Shown here one piece after another: positions 1 to 12,800 of a stretch of DNA of 64,000 nucleotides. Within the stretch, counting starts at the first letter, position 1; each line of letters begins with the position of its first letter. A model generated the notes under the pieces. It did not search any database. It was not told the origin of the DNA and was given only the letters and a program-made list of their open reading frames with translations. Source of the DNA: Chionis minor. Lineage: Eukaryota > Chordata > Aves > Charadriiformes > Chionididae. The stretch spans positions 1-64,000 of the forward strand of contig VZSF01006978.1 in NCBI GenBank assembly GCA_013398295.1, in the 5' to 3' direction. A program made the position numbers and the translations under genes.

Positions 1-499
1 AATATATAATAATATATAATGTAATATAAAAACTCCTACCAACTAAGACACACCTGGTCTTTTTACCTTGTTAGATATCAGAAAACCTCTCCATGAAATG
101 TCTTCTTACAAGCTGGTCTGAACCGCTGCAAAATGTTGGGCGGCTTGTGCTGAGTGACATTACTCTTGCAGGCCTGCTGTAAAGGTGCTTTATCAGACAG
201 TGTTTTGACAGATTTTTACAGGCAAGATCTTCTTTTCCCTTCTGTCTTCCAAGAATAATCGGAGAAATTGATTTAGAATCTCTCCCTCTCTCGCGTGTTG
301 AGGGGGAAATATATATTTTTGTAAGTCTTTACCTACTCTCGAAAGGGAATTTTTTAAAGAAAAGCAACAGCCACCTCCAAGGCTGCTGGAGTTAGCGTTA
401 CACCGTTATTAGGAGGAGTTAGCAGCCGATCGACCAGCATTGACAGCGAACCAAGACCCTTGCAGGTTTAAAGCAGTATTAGCAGATTTTAAACCAGCT
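1..499. other. AT-rich lead-in, no gene seen
   Basis: The window opens with TA-rich DNA (an 'aatatataat' unit occurs twice in the first 20 bases) and grades into the GC-rich island that follows. I see no open frame with splice support and no repeat family I recognise. It may be intronic or 5' flanking DNA of a gene leaving the window on the left. Confidence 0.5.
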
Positions 500-1320
500 T
501 GAGCTGCAGGATGCCCCGCAACACCTCAGCGGCCACCCTCTCCCGCATCCCCGGCGAATTAAGGAAACGCCACAAAGCGGGGGGAGGCTGAGAGACGCAG
601 AGCCGTCCTGTAAGGCTGCGTCAGCCCACAGGTAGCTGACACTGCCTCTTCCTCCCAGCGACTCCGGCCCCTCTTGCTGCTGCATCTTCCCACCTTCCCT
701 GCCATCTGTTCCCGCTGCTCCCGCAGCCTCCCCGCTCTCCTCCCGCCAGGGCCTGTCTGAGCAGACGGGTACGAGCGCCTCTGATGAGGTAGGCCTCGGG
801 CCCCTCCATCACTCCTCGCCATGAGGAAAGCACCAGCTGTCTGGCTTCATTTGCATTTTCTCTCCAAAATAATGAAATTAGCCACGAGCATCCTGAGGTG
901 ATGCGAGACGCAAATTTAGGCTGGATGTGTCAGCGTGCGCCGGCAAGGCAGAGGGAAGGTCAGGGAGGATGCCGGCGGCATTGAAATGGAGGGCACGGCA
1001 CCTCCCGCCTGCCGCAAGGGCCCGGCCGCCCAGGGAGACACCCCACCTGCCAGACGCCCACCGCCCCGCCAGCCGCACCTCTTACCTGAGCCAGCGGCGC
1101 CCGCCTGGCATCGCTAAAAAAAAGGGGGGATAAAACACAAGCAGCCCTACCCAGGTGTCAGCAGCAGTTAGCTGGGAAGTGCGGCTGGGGCGGCATTTTA
1201 ATTTGTAGGTAGCTGTGTGATGGTAATTTCTGACGAGGCTGGTCGGGCCTCCCGTCACGCGTTTGCCACGGCACTACCGTTTTTTATTACCTCCGCGTTT
1301 GTTCAATCGGGACTCGCCAC
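500..1320. promoter_or_regulatory. CpG-rich island, probable promoter region
   Basis: Base composition changes sharply here. The surrounding DNA is AT-rich, but this stretch is GC-rich with many CpG dinucleotides (for example around 535-560, 930-1110 and 1,245-1,320) and short C-rich boxes. Vertebrate CpG islands usually mark transcription starts. No TATA box is obvious. The open frames inside are low-complexity proline/arginine-rich translations and look like composition artefacts. A strong donor on the minus strand at 1,085/1,086 suggests transcription leaving the window leftward. A plus-strand transcript toward the candidate exons at 9.7 and 14.2 kb is an alternative. The promoter role is inferred from composition only. 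Confidence 0.5.
1086..1113 (-). other. Possible small or first exon in the CpG island
   Basis: Reading the minus strand, an exon-like stretch ends CTGGCTCAG and is followed by GTAAGAGG, a near-perfect splice donor. On its other side a run of T's followed by AG could act as an acceptor, giving a 28-nt exon; otherwise the sequence is simply the 3' end of a longer first exon starting upstream (plus coordinates 1,114-1,320). An ATG lies two bases into the 28-nt version. If real, the next exon would lie left of this window. One splice motif in a GC-rich island is weak evidence. Confidence 0.25.
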
Positions 1321-2127
1321 AGCTGTTGTACGGCAGCCCTCATCCCGGCTTTGTATGGCTGATCGCCTCGAGTAGAGAGGAAGACAATTCCTGAAGTGTC
1401 CCTAAAACTCCTGCCAGCACAGGCGAACAAGGAGAACAAGCTGAGATCCAAGCCTTGCAAGCTCTCCTTGCGCTGGGGGACAGTCAACACTTCTTCTGGT
1501 TTTACTGCTCTTCTTTGCACGTATACGATTCGTAAATTGTGTATCTATTTATATAGCCTACAAGTATTTATAAAGCGCACAGGGAAGTCGTTTTTTCACA
1601 TTCTGCAATTTCTTTGTCTTAATCATTCTCCAGTGATAAACATAAAAAATCTTTGGACAGCTGTAAGGTAAATGGAGAAGAATTACAACAGCAAAATAAC
1701 ACTGCACCTAGGTGAAGACTTAAAATATTTAGAAAAAAAGGCATTTGAGAAAAAAAAGAGCTTTAACTTTGTGTGCACATTTGCTCATATAAGCTTATGA
1801 ATGCAAGCGACTTATTTTGAATTAATGTTGTGAAACACTCTTGGCAAGCATAATTTTCCTCTCTAAAAATTTGTGTTCTCGCAACTAGACTCTGTAACAG
1901 ACATATCAAAACTAATCAACGCACTTTGATTTTACTATCAGATGCTCACATTAAACTCCTCATGAAAACAAAGGGTTAGCTATGCATTGTGAACTAGTCT
2001 CAGAGGGACTAGTTTCAGCAATTAATACATTCAAAAACATGGTAGATTACAGACTATTCAAATTATCTACTTTTCCGAAGCAAATTATTTGCTCTGCTGC
2101 AGCAGGTGAGCTATATACATACAAATA

Positions 2128-2150
2128 TGTGTCTGTGTGTGTATGTGTGT
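2128..2150. repeat. TG microsatellite-like tract
   Basis: A short interrupted run of TG/GTAT units. It is the usual kind of vertebrate dinucleotide repeat, and its length is likely polymorphic. Confidence 0.7.
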
Positions 2151-5100
2151 ATAAGGAAACAAAGTCCCAGCTGACAGAACAGATTTGGCCACCCATGACA
2201 CCTCCAGGTCAGGTGACTGGTGATGGATTCAAGAGCAGCCTGTGAGGCTGCACTTCCTCTTGCCCATGTGGAAAGATAAGTGTTTCCCCTCATTTTTGTT
2301 GCCTTTCCTTTCATATGCTTATCAACAGTTTAGGCTTTCCATCCAAGAGGTTGGTTTGCAGGTCACAGGGTCTTGTGCTGAAGGTCCCCAAGACAACATA
2401 GAGTATTCTACATGGGGTCTAATGGGTGCTGAGACGCACCTGTCAGACAATCATTTCATGAGCAACTGGCTATTCTCTGTTAACGTACAGGTTGTGTCCT
2501 GTAAAGACCTTTATTGTTTGGACTACAGGTTTTGTCAGCAGCCATGCGTTAATGTGCAATCATGTTGCATGCTCACATTATCCGAAAGACAATGGGAAGG
2601 TTCATCTAGTCATATACTGGACTATCTTGAAAAAGGGGCTGCATTTCAGGAACTGGTACATTCGTGAGATTTTTCTATATTCTTGAGAATGAAAGTGCTT
2701 TCTTTACTTTGTACATACTTAATTACCTGTACCCTGTAGACAATGGGGACACGTATTAAAGTTAAGAGTGGAGAGAAGACACATGATTACAGTCAATCAG
2801 AATAAGACTTTCCCTCATGTGCTCAGAATTTATTCATAAAAATTTATCATTGGTTTGAGTATAATTTAGCTTGATTTACACCAGTTGCAAGGTTTTTTGT
2901 GATATCTTCAGCTCGAATTCTTCACTTTCATCTTTGAACATATCGTACTTTGTTATCTGTTCTATCCTACCACTTTTCTCCACCTGTGCTTAAAGAGTAA
3001 ACAAACATAGAATAAGCCATGGTGGTCTTGCCTAGTTTTTGAAGTCTTCTCCTTATTTTGAAATAAAACCAGATGTCATAAGACTTGGGCAGGGTATTTT
3101 CAAGGTCATGAGAGTTTCCAGTGGTTAGAGCAAAGCTGTTTTTACTATATGAAGTACAGAAGAACTCTTGCAAGTGCAGGATATGAACAAAGACAGAGGC
3201 TGGCTTCTGTGATATTCCTGCATCTGCTTAAAGAGGGCATGGGAATCTTTTCTTGCAGCCATGAAGCGGGGTAGATTCACATGTGAATGGTGACTGCCCC
3301 CTTGTAGGATGCATCACTTTCTTAGGAGTTTTAAAGTCTTGAGTTTGTGATGTTCCATTTCAATGGCAGATATAAATCTGGAGATATGGATGTACCCATT
3401 TGTCCCAGTTACTTAAGTCATTGTGTCTCCCGGGCATTTCTGTACTTTTTTACAGTTCTATATCGTGTATCATTTCCAGCAGTGAAATACTTTTTCCTAC
3501 CATGGATATGTTTGACAAGTAGGAGGCTTAATTCATGGTGAAATACGTGTTGAAAAATAGACCCAAGAGCCCAACCTTACCTATTCTGGGGGAAAATTTA
3601 GGTGTGATGAATATGGGGAGCAAAGATGGTACAAAGCATGCAGGTTCTCTGAGACGGGGACAAGATAAGAAGTACCTTGGCATCTGCAGTGGTTCTCAGA
3701 TACTCTCAAGATACCCTTTGTTGATTTGTTGACAGAATGATTTAAGGTGATGTAAACAGACAATGGGAATTCTTCATCACATCAGTCTTTAATTGTCCAA
3801 ATCTGAGTAAAATTACATTCTTTGTGTTCTTACTTTCTTGCAATCTGGTTCTCACCTCCTCTTTCTATCACAAGTTATTTTACCAAACGTGGCAATGACT
3901 CAGACCTCTTCAGTGATTACTCACCGCTTGCAATGATGCACCTTGCCTGACAGCTCTTCATGTCAGTCAAAAGTCTGGGTCAGGCACTTATCAATTGACC
4001 CTGTGTTAAAGGTAGACCCTCATTTCAGCACCTGTCAATAGCAGCTTTTGATGCGTTTAGAGTGGAGGCTGTATCAGTGGAGTTATCTGTAAGTGAGCGT
4101 GCATGGGCTTTAAAGAAAGGGAAACATTTCTAAAACTCTGAAGGCAGTTTGGTGTCTGGTTTATTGGTATTTAATAAACAGATCTTTTTTTCTTCTTTGT
4201 CCAGAGGACAATTTTCATTACACTGGGAGATGTGCTGATAGTAAGAGATGCAGTTAAGTCCTGCCAATGTACGCAGCTAAAGCCCTTGCTAACCTCACAT
4301 CCCTTTTCTAATACAAATGAACACAAATAAAATGCTGGTCTCTTGTACTGTGCTAATGTGGAAGGAGAACCTTTTGATTATTAGCTGCAGTTACCATGAG
4401 CTCCCAACCTGGGATGGTGTCTACACTTCTCCTTCTGAGGTGTTAATCACAAATCTGCCAATCCTGTCCCACTTACAAGACAAGGAAAGAAATGTGAACA
4501 TGTAAAAATTCACAGAGGGGCCCAGGAAAATTTCCCTGACACACTCCTGCTGTGACACCACAGCAATTGAAGAAGGCCTGTCATTTGGTTGTCAACCTTT
4601 GACCTCAACCAGACATATTTTGAAATGATGTGAAAAGAATTGCTGTGCTGTACGGCTGGCTCCTTACAGCTTTGCATGTCTGTCCTTGATGTCAGTCAAA
4701 AGTAGTTAACTGGCACCCATGGAGTCTAAAAAAAAAAAAGCTCCTTTAAAATATCAGTAATGACTTCTGTTAGCAAGACTAGCTCTTGTCAAGTAATGAC
4801 TTTATGACATAAGGTATTGTTTATCTAGGCATCGTTCTCTTACTTGCATTTTAATGAGGCTAATTAATAATAAGTTAGAAGTCCTCAGCTATTTCTTCAC
4901 AGCTGGACCATATGCACTAATTACACTGAGTGTGCAAACTTAGACTAATCCCTTCGTCAAAAGAAATATTTTAATTTAAAAAACCTCAATGTACTTTTTT
5001 TTCACCTGATTGCTTTAAAGATGTAATCTTTTCATTCTGGCAAATTTGCACAGAATCAAAGTAAACCTGGGAGTGGGAGAATTCTATAATTTGTAATTTT

Positions 5101-7189
5101 TCTAGTGGTAGACTTCATTCTTAAAATAATTGAGGAAGATCATTCAAGAGCAGAATGGTGTCAGGTTCATTTCTGATGTGCGTTAGGTTCCATAAAGGTA
5201 AGGGATAATAATTTTTAAGTTGAAGGATAATCACCAGTCTCTGTGAAAAGATCTTTCCTGAACAGAAGTATAAAGGATAACTATACTTAGGTGCAAATAA
5301 GGTGGGGATGTTTCTAGTTTCAAAATACAAGTGATTGCATAACAGCAATTCCCTAAAAGTGATGAGGTACTATTAATTCCAGTCTAATAATGTAGTTAAG
5401 ATGAGATCAAATATTAGTATTTGAAGGGTGATTTTTGCCATAAATGTGTATATTGGCAAGTTAATGAAACATAATTTGTTTCTATAATAATTCCTACTTT
5501 TCTTCTTATAAGGTAAGTAATTTGACTGATATATTGGAGTTTGATTCTTTTTTCCACAAGAAAAGGCCGGACAATAATTTTACAATCCTTTGATGACAAA
5601 CCTAACTGTACAACTGTCCATAGATTGCAATAAGGCACATTAGGAACTAGAATCAAGAATTATGGTTAACTTCATACTGATTCTATCACTATATTAGATA
5701 GTTAAGTATCCTGATACCAAAAGAGTAGTGGTATTAGGGATTCAATAACAAAGAAGGGGAGGTTAAAAAAAAAAATTAAGTATCAAAATCCTGTTGGCCG
5801 GTATGAAAATGGCCAGTTATCAGACTTCCATAAGTTTTCTAACTTCATAGCAGTTCAAACTCACATCTTTGCCAGATAAGCAGAAATCAAACCAGCTATG
5901 TGAAACATGAACTCTCCTGAGCTGGATCACAGTTGTCCAGCTTTGTTTTCAAACAATAAAATCTTGACAGAATTGGTCAGTCCACTTAACAGCTCTCCAG
6001 GTTAGCCAACAAAACTTGTCATATCCATAGGTGCTGAAAATAGTTGGGTTCTCAAGTCTGTATGTGGAAGTAGATTTTGGGACTCTACGTACTGCCAGGT
6101 GGTTGTACAACTCCCAGTTCTTGTTTACTGACTTGAGCTACTGTGAAGAACCAACTTTGATAGCAGCACAGTTATTCCCTTGGGACCTTTTTTTTAAAAA
6201 AAAAAAATAAAAATTCCAGGCTATTGTTTGAATTGGGTTATTCTGCTGACTGAAGAATGGCCCTGGTGACTCTTCTGCCTTTTCTGTATTTTGCCTGTAA
6301 GCCTCCTTCTTGAAATGAGCAGAGACAAGTTTTTCTCAACTGTTTCTATAGCTGTATGTGTAGATGTGTGTGCATGTGCCTTAGGAACATATCTTTAGTA
6401 TTAGCCTCTGCTGATGGAAACAACAACTCTTAGCCCAAAGAAAACTTTTCTGCATTTGCCGAAGGAATAAATTGCTCCTGCACGTGAACATGTGTGAAGC
6501 CACTAGAGAGCTAGAGTCACCCACCACGGTATCATCCCTTCTCCTTCATCTCTTCAGCTCTTAACCCTCTGACAGTCTCAAAATAGTTTCAGTTCTTTCG
6601 ATCAGTTCCCCAACATCTGCAACTTCAACATACAGCTGGGTTCGTTCTTAGCGGATACGCTGTGTACCTGAGCCCAAGTCACCTATTCTTAGTCAGTTAC
6701 GCTGCTATGTATGGTTAGCAACACTATTAGCTGCAGTATCCTATTTATTAGCATACGGTTTTCAGTGGCAGGATTGGAATGAGTAAATCGGAATGAGCAG
6801 ATGTTGTTATCAGGAAGGAAAAATGTTGCTTATAAAGTAATCTTTCTATATGTAGACGTTGATAAGATCTTTTCCAAAAGTTTGGCTATAAAGTAATCCT
6901 TCTACAATGAAAAACCTTTTGCCCAACAAAATATGACATCGGGCTGTTACCTCAGCCTGGATGCACATAAAGAATGTGAGGCCTTTCAGCAAAGGAAAAA
7001 TTGACCTGACATCATGAAGTTTGTTTTGCCAGACAGAGACCCAGTTTCAGTCTGGAAATGGACAGATGTGGAACTGAAAGCAGTAATTTGTGGAATTTCT
7101 GCCTCCACAGTCTGGTCAGGGACCACATTTGTATAATTCACATTATAAGGGACTAAGGACTGTGAAGGCCTTTTCAATTTAAATTCTGT

Positions 7190-7260
7190 TGGTTTTGTGT
7201 TTGGTTGGTGTTTGGTTGTTGTTTGGGTTTTTTGTTTGGTTAGTTTTTTTATAAAGGCAC
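7190..7260. repeat. T/G-rich low-complexity tract (GTTTG-like units)
   Basis: Repeated ttggt/gtttg units on the plus strand. Read on the minus strand this is the A/C-rich source of a spurious lysine/threonine/glutamine-rich open frame. A similar T/G-rich tract lies at about 9,207-9,260. Confidence 0.6.
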
Positions 7261-7509
7261 AAAACCTATGTAAATGTGGATTTTTTTTTCTTTCATCAAC
7301 TACTTCTGTTCCTCCCACTTACATTATGGTGCCTCCAGTGCAGTTGCAGGATGGTGCAATGAAGAGATGAAACCAGGAGACGGTAGGTTGAGACCTTTTA
7401 GTCATCACCCACCCAACATTGTTCTTGCCACTATGGTCTGTTCTACTGTATGTAGGTCCATTATAACTATTTCAGAGAATTTCAGCAATTCCAGCATATC
7501 ATTTGGGAG

Positions 7510-7770
7510 GCTGTTTGGCCGCCTTAATACGTTTTTCCAATAAGAACTTTTTCCTGGTGTGCTCAGCCTAAATTTTCAACTTCTTATTTTCATTCCATTA
7601 GCCCTTGCTGCACTTTACTGTACCTTTCTATAATTCTTCATTCCTTCTGGCTCACCCACCCTACAGATCATTGCAAACCATTAGCTCATCCTCCCCTATT
7701 TGTTGTTTAGCCAAGCTTTCACTATGTATCTTCAGACCTTTCAACCTTTGTTTCAATGAAGTGCTATTAA
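7510..7770 (-). mobile_element. Old CR1-like LINE fragment (decayed)
   Basis: The plus strand reads '..ctttttcctggtgtgctcagcctaaa..' followed by a 'cattagcccttgctgc' segment. This is the expected order for the reverse complement of the CR1 3' untranslated region (usual text: 'tttcctaatgtccagcctaaa' then 'ccattgcccttgtcc'). It is highly diverged and has no intact 3' tail, so its boundaries are approximate. It is weaker than the other CR1 calls here. Confidence 0.4.
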
Positions 7771-9719
7771 CCTTTCAAGTATTGACTCTGGAAATATAAT
7801 AGTTCTTTCATAATGAGTTACTCCATGCATAATAGTTTGCATGAAAATTTAATAACGATGCTTTATCTTCTTTTTAGAAAAACAGTCGCAATCGAATTAA
7901 AAATATATTTTACAAAACTACAACAAGCATTTTTGTAATTCAGAACAGAGGGAAACTTTCCAGCAATACAATTAAATGAGTTTGAGGTTTCTATTCTATG
8001 TTGTTCTCTTGGAAATCTGAATGTTATTGATTACGTGTCTAATTTGTAGTATTTCCCTGGGTCTTGCCAGACAAACAGGGTTAGTACGCCAGACAATCTC
8101 CCGTCTGTTAAACACTTACGGTCTAATCCTTAGAGTCTCTCTCCACGCACAGAAAGTCTCTGCCTGCTTTAGAGAGCAGCTTCCTCTGTGAACAGACCTC
8201 ACTGCTCAAAGGGCAACGTGCTGCTGGTACAGGCATATTTCAGAAAAGATATTTCCCCCTCCTGCTAGGGGCTGGTCTATGTTCACCTTTTTTCTTATGG
8301 ACATGCTTGGTTTTAGAGTAGCTAGAGTACATCTAGAGATGTCCTTGGTGTCAGGGCGAGCTCTGGAGGCAGAGGTTATCAGCACCACTGCACTTGATGA
8401 AGTTGAGTAGCAAGCAGGGAGAAGGCAGCAGGAAAGACCCTGAGCTGAAGCTGAAGCTCAGGTGAAGTTCCTTCCTAAAGACCAGCCACCAGCTACAACA
8501 ATTCAGGGCCGGACCCAAAGCTACTGGAAAACAGCCTGATTTCATATTTGGTGCTGTCCTCTGCTGTGGCGGCACTGTCACTGCACACTGAGGAACTCCA
8601 GTTGTGAACCAAGGCACAGATGGAAAAAGAGACTAACTGTACCTACATTATCTTCTCTGTACTTAATTTATGCTGATGCTGGAGTTTGTTCTCTCAGGAC
8701 CTTCCAAATATAGACACAGAATTCTGTTTCCCTTGGAAAGCTGAGAATCTGTCCCCTCCAGAAGGTTAGCGCTCCAGTTTATAACCTTGATATATTGTCT
8801 GATCCTAACCTTGTTATTTAATTAAGTCTGGGCTCCAGAGTGGTGCAATTCTGAAGTGCTAATACCATGTTCAGTGAAGACGAGGACATTGCTTCGCTTT
8901 CTTCCAGGGAAAGCAGCAGTGAAAGAATAAGTGTTTAAATACAATGCTAATTATCAGCCACAGAAATTACTTTTAGTGTTATAAAGCCTTTTACTCTTCT
9001 TTGCTTCCCATAAGAAAGATCCAGCTAATTTAGGTACATACACAATTATTTTTAGCAATGATTAATGGATTAATCTAACCATATGGAATTAGCGTATTAG
9101 TCTCAATATAGCATCAGATGTCAGATTATTTTTCTGGCTTAGGACTTTGAGAGTTCACAGAACTGTTCTGGATGGATTTGGGGAATGAGGGCATGGTAAA
9201 TTTCCTTTGTTTTTGGGTTTTTTTTTCCCTTTTTTTGTGTTTTGGTTTGGTTTGGTTTTTAGTACAAAAAGAATACTGACCTCACCTCTCAGTTCCATCA
9301 TACAGATTTTTTCAGGGGCAGTAAGATCTCTTTTGAGAGCTGTGATAGGGCCTTTCCATATATTGTTCCACTGGTTTTTTGCCATTTATGGGCCTTTAAA
9401 ATGACATGAAATTGGTTCGCTGAAGGTTGCTGACATATCCAGCATTTACTATGGTTAGATAAACCTGCTTTATGTATAGTGGCAGGTTGTTTTGTGAGTT
9501 TTTTTAGGGGAGCTATTTGATGTTGATCAGATCTTTTAAATGATAGAAGTGGTCCCAGTGGAGATGGATTAGTAAGCAGAGGGTAGATGAGGCAGTCAAA
9601 AGCGCAAACTGCAATTTACCACATGGTCTGTGTAATTTATCACACAAACATCTCTGACACATACGTGGTACGTGTGTATCCTACAAGTTTGATTGCATTG
9701 TGCTTATCTACCCACTTAA
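7771..9719. other. Gene-free stretch
   Basis: Unique AT-rich DNA with a T/G-rich tract at about 9,207-9,260. Exon-like signals near 8,100-8,170 were considered and not accepted. I see no repeat family with confidence. Confidence 0.5.
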
Positions 9720-9720
9720 G

Positions 9721-9899
9721 ATGTTACCCAGCCTTCTCCTAGTACTGAAAAAAAGGCTAAGTTGAACGGGGAGTTTGCTACTATTCTGTCTAAAAAGCTT
9801 GGTGTAATAATGAAAACATTCAAAGCCGAAATTCAGTGTGCTGAGGATCACCACAAAATTTTTATTAAGGCAGATGCTGAATATAAGGCTCACCCTCAG
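9721..9899 (+). CDS. Candidate internal coding exon, product unrecognised
   Basis: The frame is open from just after a pyrimidine-rich acceptor (atctacccacttaag, exon from 9,721) to CCTCAG at 9,899, which is followed by gttaga. A second acceptor (ccagccttctcctag) would start the exon at 9,743. The translation looks protein-like, with mixed charged and hydrophobic residues (stretches such as LSKKLGVIMKTFKAEIQCAE and KIFIKADAEYKAHPQ), unlike the low-complexity translations around it. It ends in phase 0, compatible with the candidate terminal exon at 14,188. The GTTAGA donor is only moderate, and the frame runs on to a stop at 9,947, so a 3' terminal exon is also possible. I do not recognise a family. 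Protein-like composition is the main argument, and chance cannot be excluded. Confidence 0.35.
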
Positions 9900-12800
9900 G
9901 TTAGATATGAATGCGCAAGAAAGAAAAACATAACCTTAAGAACCTGACACAGGTTAATTTAATCAGAAAATACTCTGTGCATGTCTATACAACCTCAATG
10001 CACTACTGCGTAGCAGTATCTGTGCTAGCTAATACACAGAGATGTATTTTTTGTGGTCTGCAGATAACTGCATGGCTATTAATGAAATTCAGTCATTTGC
10101 GCTAGAGGCAACATTTCTGCTAGATCATTTTATTTGTTCCATATTCTTATCTAGTGCTGCATCAGAAGCGTTCAGTTTGCTGGAGTTTCTTTAAAAATTA
10201 CATCGGGAAAACAGTGCAGGCATCATGCTGTGCGCACCTGATAATGTTCTGCACCATCAGTAATTCATACAACGCTTTGTGCTATTATGGAAACATTGAA
10301 ACAGAATCAATGTTTTTATAGAAAGGGCCTATTGATTAAAAATAACACATATACACTAACATATTTTTCAGCTGGGACTCTAGATCCTGTATAAGCACTT
10401 CAACAAATGAGAATGTTACCAGTACAGAGTGAATAATCACAATTCTTGATTACATTTGAAATTAAAAATAACCAATTCTGTACATGTTAAGACAACAATG
10501 TCAACATGAAGAAAAAACAGGAGAATAAGACAGAAGTTTAAGGGTAGATTTTTAGTGATTATATAACTTAGAAAATTATTCATAATATCTTGCTATTTGT
10601 TAATACTGCCTAATCATTGATTGTAAAAGATTTGTATGTGCAGCAAGGAGGAGATCCAGGTTCTACGATGAAGAATATATAACACTTTCCTTGTCTAAGG
10701 TTTGACCAAAGGAATACAAAAGACAGATGAAAATGAAATCACTTGAAAAATGTATGAATTATTACAATTCTTTAAATACTTAAGAAGTAGAGTAGCCAAA
10801 CAGAGGATGACTCCCAAACCCTCAATGGAGACAGATGAAAAGATTTGTCACTCCTAGTTCTGTGTGTGTACATGAATAATAAGTTATTTATCGTCCCAGC
10901 TAAATAACTGGTGAAAAATGAATGAAAGACTCTGCTTTGTTCTATTTTAAGGTAAGTACATTTCACATACTCCCTCCTTTCATGCTGCAAACACGGAAAA
11001 GCTGGATTTTAAGGCAAATTTCAGTATTCAGATGAGTTTTCATTTGTTCAAGCACAGGAAGGTTTAAGCAGCACTGATGGTTACTGATGAACTGTTACTT
11101 AAGAAACCTACTAGAGTTGCCAGAGGAAGCTTGTGACATGCTGTAAGTTTAATTATGTTCAATTCATTAACACAATTAGAGCTGTGAACAAATTTATCGA
11201 CACAGCCAGAATCATTTAGAAAGAGCTAGTAAGTCATAGATTATGGGGACTTGTTCTCCACCCCTACACGTCGAGCATGATTCCCTGGCAAAATACATCA
11301 GTTGGTCATTTGGGAACACATCTTTAATGCCAGGGGTTTGCTCTTTTCCTGGATTAGATTAGTTTTATTTCAGCAGAAAGGTCTAATCACACCCTATAAT
11401 GAAAAACAGCCTGAAAGCAAAGGCATTAATGTGCATTAATATGAAGAAGTTGTGAATGATTCCTCTGCTGGATTTACCTTCTGATCTATTTGTTGATAGA
11501 GGAGAGATATGCTTCAGGTCTAGAACTTGATCAAAATCAGAATTCCCTCACAATTTGGAGGAAAATCCTCTGAGAGCTCTAGCTTGTTATTATAATATGT
11601 ACGTCAATGGAGTGATGGATTCAAGGAGGAATGTATGGGAGAGTATCTAAGCCCAAAAAAACCTTCCCGAAATTTCTGTTCTGTGTTTTCAACACAGCGA
11701 TTCCCTATTTGTGATCCACTCCCCAGACGTGTGGCTCACAAGAAATTTCTGCAAGGTTAAAATAGTCTTTGTGAAAGTCTTTTGATGCCATAGTAATAAC
11801 TACATCCCAGCAACCTGGCTACATTTGGGCAGGTTTGCTAACAAATCCCCTTGTTTGTTTTTTTTTCATGGACTCACTGTGATAAGTGAACCAAGCGGAT
11901 GGAAGGAAATTATATGAAGCGTTTTGGGCTGTTTTCCCCAGTCTGTAGCCTGATTTCTCTGCTTTTCCTCCACTTCATGGGTTTGGTGATTTAAGGAAGT
12001 GAGCTAAGCTGCAAAGTGAACCTTTACTGTCTTGACTGCTTGAGGAGCTTGTGTGAAGGGTCCCTTCTAATCACAGATGCTCGGGAAATCAGCTCAGTTC
12101 AAGTTTGTGTAGGGCCAAGTTGCTCCTGAGGACTGATGAACAGTCCTAGTTTTGTAACTGACAGATGATGGAAGACAGAAGACTGTGTGCTTAGTGGTCT
12201 TTTTCTTTCATTTTCTTTAATACAGTTTTAAAAGCACAGCTCCCTTCCCCATCAGGGCATGGAATAGTCCCAGATAAAACAGTAAGATTCACGGAATTTT
12301 GCTTTACATATCAGCCAGCTAGGAGGAGTCTAAAATTCATGGCTGTTAGGACATTTATTCACAGAGATGTGAAGCTCAGAAACAGCTTGATCTCTTTTTC
12401 CAAGCAGGATTTTGTAGCTCTGGGGACAATAAAACAAATCAACACAAAATGTGGGAGGAGGGTAACCTGCTTCTTACTAATTTGTGACAGTGAGGCAATA
12501 AACAGGTATCATCACTGTTCCTTTGTTAGGCTTTAAGAACAATATGAATGATCCTGATTCTACCAGTCTACCAGTCTACAGCTCCTCATCGTCTGGTTCA
12601 CAAATTTATTTCCTTGAAAATAAATTTGACTGAAATAGTCAGATTCCAGTAGATCCTGACATGGCGGATGTCTACAAAATCACGTGTGGTTCTCTGTCTT
12701 CCTTGTGTCCTGTGTAGGATGTGTAAATCCTACACGTGACTTCTCACTGCAACTGAGTAATAGTCTCTGGCACTAACACATGTTAGTATTACTTTCCAGA

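Larger units (their letters stand above)
1321..7509. other. Gene-free stretch
   Basis: About 6 kb of unique AT-rich DNA. It includes the longest open frame of the window (141 codons, plus strand, 2,242-2,667), but that frame has no recognisable motif and no convincing splice sites, so I treat it as chance. Small landmarks are a TG-rich tract near 2,130-2,150, A/T runs near 6,188-6,215, a 14-base match (tgtcagtcaaaagt) near 3,963 and 4,691, and an imperfect duplication of 'tataaagtaatc.ttcta' near 6,831 and 6,887. Confidence 0.5.

Noticed and set aside
927..1133. Proline/arginine-rich frames in the CpG island
   Set aside because: Stop codons are rare in GC-rich DNA. Both plus frames are low complexity and lack splice or family support.
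2242..2667. Longest open frame in the window (141 codons, plus strand)
   Set aside because: No recognisable motif, no good acceptor or donor, and a length plausible by chance across six frames of 64 kb.
12339..12536. Plus-strand frame containing IHRDVKLRN, resembling a protein kinase catalytic loop
   Set aside because: No DFG motif at the expected distance, no other kinase motifs around it, and no splice sites supporting an exon. A nine-residue resemblance can arise by chance.
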